From Thermoplasmatota archaeon (GTDB taxonomy: Archaea > Thermoplasmatota > Penumbrarchaeia > Penumbrarchaeales > Penumbrarchaeaceae): DNA of 13,751 nucleotides. Below are positions 1 to 6,017 of the stretch, one piece after another (the first letter of the stretch is position 1; every line of letters begins with the position of its first letter). The DNA is taken from positions 1 to 13,751 of the forward strand of contig JAUVLN010000024.1 of NCBI GenBank assembly GCA_030600725.1, given 5' to 3'. The translations under genes were made by a program, and so were the position numbers. The notes below the pieces were generated by a model, which ran no database searches, had not been told where the DNA came from, and saw nothing but the letters and a program-made list of their open reading frames with translations.

Positions 1-1
1 A

Positions 2-40
2 CAGTTCGCCGAATGGTTCCACCCGGATCTGTGCACCTGA
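2..40 (+). CDS. ABC importer substrate-binding protein, C-terminal end only (partial)
   Basis: Only the last 12 codons and the TGA at 38-40 lie in the window; they read QFAEWFHPDLCT. A W-(F/L)-H-P-(D/E)-L ending is typical of the helical C-terminus of FecB/BtuF-type (class III) binding proteins, which capture iron complexes, heme or cobalamin outside the cell. The permease and ATPase of this importer type follow at 767-2612, which supports the call. The stop codon overlaps the Shine-Dalgarno of the radical SAM gene (GAGGGTG, 39-45), so the genes are probably cotranscribed and translationally coupled. The rest of the protein, including any lipobox or ligand residues, is outside the window. The call rests on a short motif plus context. 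Confidence 0.6.
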   Translation, partial: QFAEWFHPDLCT

Positions 41-51
41 GGGTGTTACTC

Positions 52-765
52 ATGGCCATTTATAAAATAACCTACTTGGATGGATTCAGAAGGGCAAATA
101 TCCATAATTACGGCTGCAATTTCGATTGCTCCTGGTGTTCCTACAAACTGAGAAGTGAAAGGAAACCGAAAAGCTTCCTGAGCATGAGCAGGATCAAGGA
201 GGTGCTATGCGATCTGGGTCCGGAACGCGTTCATTTCATCGGAGGTGAGCCTACATTATATGACGGCCTGGGTGAACTGGCGAGTTTTGCTCATGACCAG
301 CTGGGCGCTTTCACGAAGATCGGCCACTCCAACGGATCCCGATTGCCCCCTCCTGATATCGATGCATGGTCCGTGAGCATCCGAACGATGTCGGAGAAGG
401 ACCATCTTGCTCACTCAGGCGGGTATTCTGCGTTGAAGATCCTGCAAAATTTCAAGGACGGTTATGATGTTGGCATAGAGATGGATGCAAGCAGTATACT
501 TATACCAGGTTTTGTGGACAAGCTCGAGATCGGAAGGATCGCCCGGTTCATTGCAGATATCGATGAGAACATACCGTATCATCTCGTCGGGTATGTACCC
601 GTGCCGAATGCACCATGGCGCGGTCCAACATACCAGGAGATACAAGATGCGGCGAACATTGCACGTGAACATCTCTCAATCGTAACTTCCTCCTGCCTGA
701 GCATTGATGATCTCGCTGATCTGAAAGCAACGGATATCAGATATCGTAGCGTGCAAGTGGTGTAG
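52..765 (+). CDS. Radical SAM protein embedded in an ABC importer operon
   Basis: The protein is 237 residues from the ATG at 52, chosen because GAGGGTG (39-45) sits 6 nt upstream; an ATG at 13 is in frame but has no such site and would overlap the binding-protein gene. Cys22, Cys26 and Cys29 form the CX3CX2C motif that holds a 4Fe-4S cluster and S-adenosylmethionine. GGEP at 64-67 is the conserved SAM-contact motif. The region around 108-190 (SVSIRT, LIPGFVD, IPYHLVGYVPVP, PWRGPTY) resembles small activating-enzyme-like radical SAM proteins related to the pyruvate formate-lyase activase group. No C-terminal SPASM-type cysteine cluster is visible; the only late cysteine is Cys215. The permease starts 1 nt after its stop. 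The substrate is unknown. By context it may modify or process the imported metal complex or corrinoid, or act on a transport component; that is inference. Confidence 0.8.
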   Translation: MAIYKITYLDGFRRANIHNYGCNFDCSWCSYKLRSERKPKSFLSMSRIKEVLCDLGPERVHFIGGEPTLYDGLGELASFAHDQLGAFTKIGHSNGSRLPPPDIDAWSVSIRTMSEKDHLAHSGGYSALKILQNFKDGYDVGIEMDASSILIPGFVDKLEIGRIARFIADIDENIPYHLVGYVPVPNAPWRGPTYQEIQDAANIAREHLSIVTSSCLSIDDLADLKATDIRYRSVQVV

Positions 766-766
766 A

Positions 767-1813
767 ATGAAGGAAAATAATATTGACATCATTCGTTCAA
801 AGAAGCGAATGTATCGATCACTCATTATCACGGGCCTGATGATCGGTTTGATCATTACTATCCTATCATCACTTGCAATAGGCCCCGCGAATATCCCATT
901 TATAACGGTATTCAAAATACTGTTTCACTTTCCACAGTCATGGCCCGACAAACATTCGGTGATAGTCCTGGATATACGTCTGCCGAGGGTTCTATTGGCT
1001 GGTTTGGTGGGTTCCGCCCTGGCCGTGGCCGGTTGTGCAATGCAGGGTCTTTTTAAAAATCCCATGGCGTCCCCTTACATTCTGGGAATCTCATCGGGGG
1101 CCGCATTTGGAGCATCCCTGGCAATCGTAACGGGTATCAGCATCGGTTCGGGCTTTCTTTCGGTCCCGTTGATGGCATTTATATTCGCGATCATAACGAT
1201 ATTTATCGTTTACAAGATCGCACAGGTGAAAGGGAAGGCCCCGATGGAGACCCTGCTTCTTTCGGGTATCGCGGTTGGGGCCTTTTTTACAGCCCAGGTA
1301 TCTTTGATGAAATACGTCGCCGGCGATGAATTGAGAAGTCTGATCTTCTGGTTGATGGGCGGTTTTTGGGCAAGCAGCTGGGATAAGGTCGCAATCGCCT
1401 TTCCATTGATCTGTCTTGGGGTGGCAGTTATCCTTTTCTTCTCCCGTGACCTGAACATAATGCTGATGGGTGAAGATCACGCTGTTGATCTGGGGATAGA
1501 TACTGAATCTGTGAAAAAGATCGTTCTGGTCTTCGCATCCCTGATAACCGCAGCAGCGGTATCCGTGAGCGGTATCATAGGTTTCGTAGGCCTTATAATA
1601 CCGCATATCATGAGGCTCATAGTAGGGCCGGATCATCGGATCCTGCTGCCTTCCTCGTGTTTGGTGGGGGCGATATTCCTGATATGGACGGACACGCTGG
1701 CAAGAACGATACTTCAGCCAACCGAACTCCCTGTTGGCATCATAACCGCATCGTTGGGCGCTCCTTTTTTCCTGTTCCTGCTGCGGAAACGGAAGAGAAT
1801 AACCGGGTGGTGA
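767..1813 (+). CDS. FecCD/BtuC-family ABC transporter permease
   Basis: A 348-residue integral membrane protein of usual family length. It should form the homodimeric channel of a class II importer for iron complexes, heme or cobalamin. Family landmarks are RLPRVLLAG (71-79), the glycine- and alanine-rich run through 80-115 with the MQG...NP(M/L)A pattern, GFVGLIIPHIMRLIVGPDHR (272-291), which carries the coupling helix that docks on the ATPase, and ELPVGIITASLGAPFF near the end (320-335). Hydrophobic stretches fit about nine to ten helices, with a basic C-terminal tail (RKRKR). It starts 1 nt after the radical SAM stop, with a GTGGTG-type site just upstream, and is followed 1 nt later by the ATPase gene. 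The family does not allow iron complex, heme and cobalamin to be told apart from sequence alone. Confidence 0.93.
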   Translation: MKENNIDIIRSKKRMYRSLIITGLMIGLIITILSSLAIGPANIPFITVFKILFHFPQSWPDKHSVIVLDIRLPRVLLAGLVGSALAVAGCAMQGLFKNPMASPYILGISSGAAFGASLAIVTGISIGSGFLSVPLMAFIFAIITIFIVYKIAQVKGKAPMETLLLSGIAVGAFFTAQVSLMKYVAGDELRSLIFWLMGGFWASSWDKVAIAFPLICLGVAVILFFSRDLNIMLMGEDHAVDLGIDTESVKKIVLVFASLITAAAVSVSGIIGFVGLIIPHIMRLIVGPDHRILLPSSCLVGAIFLIWTDTLARTILQPTELPVGIITASLGAPFFLFLLRKRKRITGW

Positions 1814-1814
1814 A

Positions 1815-2612
1815 TTGAAGCTTAGAGTAAACGGGGTCTGCTTCTCATATGAGAGTGTAATGGCATTGGATGATGTCTCCTTTGAAGTGAACAGGGGAGA
1901 GGTCCTGGGAATAATCGGTCCCAACGGCTCGGGTAAGACCACATTGCTGAGGTGTATCAACCGGGCGTTGGATCCCGAAAGAGGAACGATCCTCATCGAT
2001 GCAAAGGATATCCTGAAACTCGACAGGAAGGAGATAGCCAAGGAGATCGGTGTTGTTCCTCAGAACTCCACCATACATTTTCCATTCACCGTTCTCGATA
2101 TCGTATTGATGGGAAGAACACCCCATCTGGGACGGTTGAACGGGGAAAGTACGAAAGACCTCAGGATCGCAAGGAATGCCATGAAGATCACAAATACCCT
2201 CCATCTCGCGGAAAGATCCATCGATGAGATCAGTGGAGGGGAGAAACAGCGGATAATCATCGCAAGGGCCTTAACGCAGGAACCAAGGATCCTTTTACTT
2301 GACGAGCCCACACTGCATCTGGATATCAACCATCAGCTGGAGATACTGGAACTGGTCAATGATCTGGCAAATAAGAAAGGTATTATCGTTGTCCTGGTCT
2401 CCCATGATCTCAACCTTGCAGGCCGATATTGCAATAGGTTGGTTCTGCTCAATAAGGGATCGATATTCTCGATGGGAAGACCTGAGGAAGTTCTGACCAG
2501 AAAAAATATCAGCGATGTTTATAATATTGAAGTTGAGATCAGTTACAACAAATCTATTAAGACCAATACTTTCATCCCTATTGCTGTGTCGAAGAATAGA
2601 TCCTCGAAGTAA
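1815..2612 (+). CDS. ABC transporter ATP-binding protein, FecE/BtuD type
   Basis: A 265-residue ATPase that powers the permease encoded just upstream. Visible motifs are Walker A GPNGSGKTT (35-43), Q-loop Gln83, signature ISGGEKQR (139-146), Walker B ILLLDEPT (159-166) with catalytic Glu164, and H-loop His197. All key residues are intact. The D-loop region reads LHLD where SHLD or NHLD is common. The TTG at 1815 is taken as start because the permease stop lies 1 nt away, GGGTGG (1805-1810) precedes it, and the first strand (KLRVNGVCFSYES) is needed for the fold; the next in-frame ATG (1860) would remove it. It ends the operon: a 165-nt intergenic stretch with a new promoter follows. Substrate class follows the permease: iron complex, heme or corrinoid. 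Confidence 0.93.
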   Translation: MKLRVNGVCFSYESVMALDDVSFEVNRGEVLGIIGPNGSGKTTLLRCINRALDPERGTILIDAKDILKLDRKEIAKEIGVVPQNSTIHFPFTVLDIVLMGRTPHLGRLNGESTKDLRIARNAMKITNTLHLAERSIDEISGGEKQRIIIARALTQEPRILLLDEPTLHLDINHQLEILELVNDLANKKGIIVVLVSHDLNLAGRYCNRLVLLNKGSIFSMGRPEEVLTRKNISDVYNIEVEISYNKSIKTNTFIPIAVSKNRSSK

Positions 2613-2649
2613 ATGCTTTATTGGCGTTTACCCCTAACTCAAAAGGGTG

Positions 2650-2659
2650 AGACATGTCT
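2650..2659. repeat. Perfect 10-bp palindrome AGACATGTCT, possible operator
   Basis: The sequence is its own reverse complement and lies in the intergenic stretch before the C69-like gene, centred about 80 nt upstream of that gene's TATA-like box. ACATGT cores occur in sites of several dimeric regulators, so an operator is possible. A 10-bp palindrome can also arise by chance. Confidence 0.25.
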
Positions 2660-2679
2660 TTGGTTTGCACATTAGATCC

Positions 2680-2695
2680 GTTGTGTTATCACAAC
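2680..2695. promoter_or_regulatory. Inverted repeat GTTGTG-N4-CACAAC upstream of the C69-like gene
   Basis: Two perfect 6-bp arms (2680-2685 and 2690-2695) are separated by TTAT. The site is 33 bp centre to centre from the palindrome at 2650-2659, about three helical turns, so both lie on one DNA face. It ends about 36 nt before the TATA-like box at 2732-2738, a position fitting an activator or operator site. It could also be a small hairpin at the end of the upstream operon, but no T-run follows. The binding protein is unknown. Confidence 0.4.
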
Positions 2696-2731
2696 ACATC
2701 TGCGAAAGAGACACTGTCAACTGGATGAAAT

Positions 2732-2738
2732 CTTTAAA
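2732..2738 (+). promoter_or_regulatory. TATA-like box CTTTAAA for the C69-like gene
   Basis: CTTTAAA is preceded by the purine-rich stretch GAAAT, as expected of an archaeal BRE/TATA element. A start about 25 nt downstream would fall near 2760 and leave a leader of roughly 17 nt before the ATG at 2778. Assigned by position and composition only. Confidence 0.5.
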
Positions 2739-2777
2739 CGATTGAATGATATATCCAGGCCTTAAAGAGCTGGTAGC

Positions 2778-4751
2778 ATGAGATCCGGATTTACCACAGC
2801 GTTGATCATCTCCATCATCATCCTGACCCTGCCCGGGTCGATCACAGCCCTTGGGATGGATGAGGGATCCGATCTGCCTGAACCTACTACACTCGGCTCG
2901 GATCTCCTCGAATGCAAGTCCATCATAGCGAAGGGCGAGGCAACGCCTGGTGAATATACCCTTCACATGAAGATACGCGATCCCAGCAGGCCTGGCGGAC
3001 AGGTCCTCTTCATATGCGAACCCGGTTATGAATATACATACCATCATCCGACAACCGGCGAGCCCATGGTTTTCACCGTCACCAACAGGGTAATAGGGGT
3101 CGCGACATCCGGGGATACACCGCCCAATATCATGAAAGCAGGCATGGCCCTGACGGACAAGGGGATATCCTACGGCGACAACGATATCAATCTTCTTTAC
3201 TGCAATCCGTCCCAGTACGCCTGGGACGATTTCGACTGGCTCAGGTATGGATACCAGACGGCGGACTCGGAGGATTCTTCGGTTGAACTTCTGTTGGACG
3301 CCGTATACAACCTACATGCGACGGAAAAGGGAGAAGCGCTCTATGTGGTCGGTCCGGAACACGCTTATGTGATCGAAGCAAATGCAAAAGAAGCTGCCGT
3401 TGAAGAGATCGATGAAGTATACGTCAGGACGAACTACGCTGTCAAATTATGGGAAACCGCAACCCGGGAACGCTACCTGTACGCCCCGCACTTCGACACC
3501 CTCTTCGATGGATGGGTCAGAAAAGGCGAGACCGTTAAGCTGGGTCAGGGATGTGCCTACGGCATTCTCGTGGAGGATATCAACGATGATAATGTCCGTA
3601 TCCGCTCGATACATGAGAACAGCGAGTCATTGGACCTGAAGCCTGGTGAGGTGGGAACGCTATGCGGCTTCAGGGTCGGGTTGAAGGAAATAAAGAACGG
3701 CCCTTTTCCCCAGGCCCGCATCTCTCTTTGTTACCATTATCTCGAATGGAAGGAGCGGATGGAGAACATGGTGATGAGGGAACATGGTAACATCACCGAA
3801 GCCCATATGATGAGCTGGAGCAGGCTCCACGAGGGGGACATTGGAGGGCTCAGACCCATGTGCGAGGGAAGTTCAAGAAACTGCGAGTCCGTTTCGATAT
3901 TCAAGATCCCCGCGGACGATCCGGAAACGATGAGCTCCTTCTGGTACACCTGCTATCCCTGTTCCTCGATCTATGTGCCGGTTCACATCTGTGTCGAGGA
4001 CATCCACGAACCGTACATGACGGAAGAGGCGTGCGGTCTATCTAGGGAAATGTTCGATGCAAGGGGACACAGCGATGATACGGCCATATTCGAGAGGACG
4101 GAATCCGTATTCATCAATGAGAACAACCACATGGAGATTCTGGCATCGGAATTGCTGGCCCGGGATCGTTGTGATATCGTACCCCAACTGCTTACGCACT
4201 CCGACATGATGATGCAGAAGCATGCGCTTCTCACCCTTCGATTCTATCTGATATTGGAGACAGGGGATACGGGCCCTCTGAGATGTGCCCTTGAAAACAC
4301 ATGGCGTGATAATTACATCGATACCTTTGTTGGCCTGAAGGAGTCGCTCTCTCTTATCGTCCAGGAGAAGCGTGATGGAGGATCCGGGTCACCGGAGGGT
4401 CAAGACGAGATGATCGACATCATTCTTGACATTGCCGATACGGCCGCCTATCATGCGATAGAGGAGGCAAAATGTATAGAGGGCGGGGAGACAGAGGGGA
4501 TCCAAAAGGCATTGGACCTGTATCTCAGGGCAGTGAAGGATGTCGATAGTGGGAATCCCGTAGAGGGCATGGATGGGTTCGAGAAGGCATTCCTTGTAGC
4601 CCGATGCATAATGAACGGGGAGGATTATTCGGCGATCATCGGGGAATCCGGGGGGATGAACAAAATGATCCTCTGCTCTATCACAGCGGTGGTTATTACG
4701 GTAATTCTACTGGTCGTTTTCATAAGAAGATCGAAGAAACGTACGGGATGA
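2778..4751 (+). CDS. Secreted, membrane-anchored C69/secernin-like Ntn-hydrolase
   Basis: A 657-residue protein with a signal peptide (hydrophobic core about 8-20, small residues near 21-26) and a C-terminal helix (629-649) followed by RRSKKR, so the body should face outside. Cys46 begins ECKSIIAKGEATPGEYTLHMK, matching the start of C69 and secernin-type Ntn-hydrolases, where an exposed N-terminal Cys is the nucleophile after removal of the preceding residues. Further matches are ALTDKGISYGDN (124-135), YVVGPEHAYVIEA (189-201), VRTNYA (216-221), and CYPCSSIYVPV (392-402), resembling the PCSSIY(I/V)P segment of the family. Expected chemistry is hydrolysis of amide bonds in small peptides or acyl-amides; the substrate is unknown. 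Residues 440-625 are mostly charged helices. No strong Shine-Dalgarno precedes the ATG. The gene has its own promoter and faces the PadR gene tail to tail. Confidence 0.65.
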   Translation: MRSGFTTALIISIIILTLPGSITALGMDEGSDLPEPTTLGSDLLECKSIIAKGEATPGEYTLHMKIRDPSRPGGQVLFICEPGYEYTYHHPTTGEPMVFTVTNRVIGVATSGDTPPNIMKAGMALTDKGISYGDNDINLLYCNPSQYAWDDFDWLRYGYQTADSEDSSVELLLDAVYNLHATEKGEALYVVGPEHAYVIEANAKEAAVEEIDEVYVRTNYAVKLWETATRERYLYAPHFDTLFDGWVRKGETVKLGQGCAYGILVEDINDDNVRIRSIHENSESLDLKPGEVGTLCGFRVGLKEIKNGPFPQARISLCYHYLEWKERMENMVMREHGNITEAHMMSWSRLHEGDIGGLRPMCEGSSRNCESVSIFKIPADDPETMSSFWYTCYPCSSIYVPVHICVEDIHEPYMTEEACGLSREMFDARGHSDDTAIFERTESVFINENNHMEILASELLARDRCDIVPQLLTHSDMMMQKHALLTLRFYLILETGDTGPLRCALENTWRDNYIDTFVGLKESLSLIVQEKRDGGSGSPEGQDEMIDIILDIADTAAYHAIEEAKCIEGGETEGIQKALDLYLRAVKDVDSGNPVEGMDGFEKAFLVARCIMNGEDYSAIIGESGGMNKMILCSITAVVITVILLVVFIRRSKKRTG

Positions 4752-4850
4752 TCGGACGGGGGTATCAGTAGTAACCCACATAGCGGGCTGTTGAGGTGGA
4801 TGCCACTACATCAAAGATATCTGAATGTATTCTTATCCGATTTCAGGTTC

Positions 4851-4876
4851 ATTTTTCCCCCTGGTCTTTCTTGTTT
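4851..4876 (+). terminator. T-rich stretch between convergent genes, possible terminator
   Basis: Runs of T at 4852-4856, 4867-4869 and 4873-4876 lie about 100 nt after the C69-like stop, in the 179-nt gap before the convergent PadR-type gene. Archaeal termination often occurs at such T tracts without a strong hairpin. No good stem was found beside it. Confidence 0.3.
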
Positions 4877-4930
4877 TCGACCGGCGGGATAGGAACAGGA
4901 CCCCCGGGAACAGGAGCGGAAATCCAAAGG

Positions 4931-5839
4931 CTATAGGGGTTTTCTACCATAGGCAAGGATGATATCCTTCATCCTTTCGGTCTTAACATCCTTGAAATAT
5001 CCGGATAGCGCCTCTTTTAGATCTTCAGGCCTCAATCCAAGGAGTTTCTCCTCCTCACTCCTGGCCTTGTGGAAATGCTGCATCATCGCCTCCATGATGT
5101 AGGAATCGAACCTGGCGAAGTCCACCACCACGAATATTCCGCCGGGGCGAAGGACCCTTGAAACCTCCTTGAGGAGCGGGTCCCAATCATCCAGATCGTG
5201 AAAGAGCATGGGGGCGCATAGAACATCTATGTATCCATCCTTCAGAGGAATGTCATCGATCTTTGAGGGGAGGTACGTCGAGTTTTCCATGCAGCCCTGC
5301 CCGTGTTCAATATGGACCGCTGCATGCATGCAGGGAATGACAAGGAAATAGAGATCCACATCATTGAACTGATCCATCCTGGAAAAGATCATCTCCAGGT
5401 TCTTCTCCAGGTCGTGCTTTACGATCCCGCATTTGAAAGAGGTGCCTATCGATTCGGATATTATCTCAAATACCCTCTCCGCCACCTCCGTCTGCAGCCT
5501 GTTCATCATGCCGTGAAAGAGGGAGTTGATCGAATAGGTTGTTGCATTCTCCAGCTCCCTTATGCCACTTGAGGTGATGGTGAAGTACACCCTCTCTACA
5601 CCTCTTGTCCCCTTATCTCTGTGGTCGTCTTTCGGTATTGCAATCCTTTTAATGTATCCCTTTTTCTCCAGCTTCTGCAGGGCAGGATAGAGCTTTCCCG
5701 AGGATATGCTCCCTTCACCGAATTCCATATTGAGGTCGTTAAGTATCTCGTTACCATACTTCCGTCCGATGAAGAGTTGGGATAGGATGTCGAACTCGAA
5801 CCAGTTCATATCCGGTAGGGTGATACGGTTCTTATGCAT
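4931..5839 (-). CDS. PadR-family regulator fused to a degenerate methyltransferase-like domain
   Basis: A 302-residue protein. Residues about 14-98 form a PadR winged helix: LYPALQKLEKKGYI (50-63) is the recognition-helix and wing entry, and RVYFTITSSG (83-92) is the wing end. Residues 100-160 are helical, as in PadR dimerisation tails. The C-terminal part (about 160-300) ends like a class I methyltransferase: YIDVLCAPMLFHDL (203-216), KEVSRVLRPGGIFVVVDF (224-241), then a helix and a final ILAYGRK strand. The glycine-rich SAM-binding motif I expected near 163-175 is absent; that place reads VDLYFLVIPCMHA. It is therefore probably a ligand-sensing or remodelled domain rather than an active enzyme, which is inference. 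It is divergent from an RND transporter gene and likely regulates that gene and itself. The start ATG is 30-40 nt from a minus-strand TATA box; an in-frame ATG at codon 11 is an alternative. Confidence 0.82.
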   Translation of the reverse strand: MHKNRITLPDMNWFEFDILSQLFIGRKYGNEILNDLNMEFGEGSISSGKLYPALQKLEKKGYIKRIAIPKDDHRDKGTRGVERVYFTITSSGIRELENATTYSINSLFHGMMNRLQTEVAERVFEIISESIGTSFKCGIVKHDLEKNLEMIFSRMDQFNDVDLYFLVIPCMHAAVHIEHGQGCMENSTYLPSKIDDIPLKDGYIDVLCAPMLFHDLDDWDPLLKEVSRVLRPGGIFVVVDFARFDSYIMEAMMQHFHKARSEEEKLLGLRPEDLKEALSGYFKDVKTERMKDIILAYGRKPL

Positions 5840-5870
5840 ATCGATTCTGGCTCCATTATGGGATATTATA

Positions 5871-5878
5871 TATTTATA
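5871..5878 (-). promoter_or_regulatory. TATA box TATAAATA for the PadR-fusion gene
   Basis: Read on the minus strand, TATAAATA lies 32-39 nt before the ATG at 5839. A transcript start near 5848 would give a leader of only about 8 nt, so translation is probably near-leaderless. The GGAG on the minus strand at 5851-5854 would then lie at or upstream of the transcript start. Confidence 0.6.
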
Positions 5879-5943
5879 CGCTCTCTAAAATCTGGTCTAT
5901 CCGAAATAAATAGAGGTGTTTTCAAACATATAAGAATCGTAAA

Positions 5944-5962
5944 TCAAGTTAATAATACTTGA
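5944..5962. promoter_or_regulatory. Inverted repeat TCAAGT-N7-ACTTGA, candidate PadR operator
   Basis: Perfect 6-bp arms at 5944-5949 and 5957-5962 flank an AT-only spacer. The repeat ends 8 nt before the plus-strand TATA box of the RND gene, so a bound dimer would interfere with TBP/TFB. PadR dimers generally bind such inverted repeats near their own promoter and a divergent target. The assignment to this PadR protein is inference from position. Confidence 0.5.
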
Positions 5963-5970
5963 GAATTAAG

Positions 5971-5978
5971 TATAAATA
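5971..5978 (+). promoter_or_regulatory. TATA box TATAAATA for the RND transporter gene
   Basis: A consensus archaeal TATA box preceded by ATTAAG. The start predicted about 25 nt downstream falls near 6000, past the ATG at 5985, and is a reason to place the RND start codon at 6018. A weaker box (CATATAAG, 5927-5934) could serve a start at 5985 instead. Confidence 0.6.
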
Positions 5979-6017
5979 CCTGGAATGCATGTGCCTGATT
6001 TGGAACGGTGTTATTAT

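Noticed and set aside
1091..2041. Long minus-strand reading frame of 316 codons
   Set aside because: It lies opposite the permease and ATPase genes, whose motifs are unmistakable, and its translation shows no domain; it mirrors the codon bias of the plus-strand genes.
2634..3047. Minus-strand frame of 137 codons covering the region before the C69-like gene
   Set aside because: It runs through the TATA-like box and the signal peptide coding region of the plus-strand gene and has no recognisable domain.
4892..4915. Nine-base direct repeat GGAACAGGA (4892-4900 and 4907-4915)
   Set aside because: It is a single short pair in the gap between convergent genes, with no array, no inverted partner and no nearby mobile gene.
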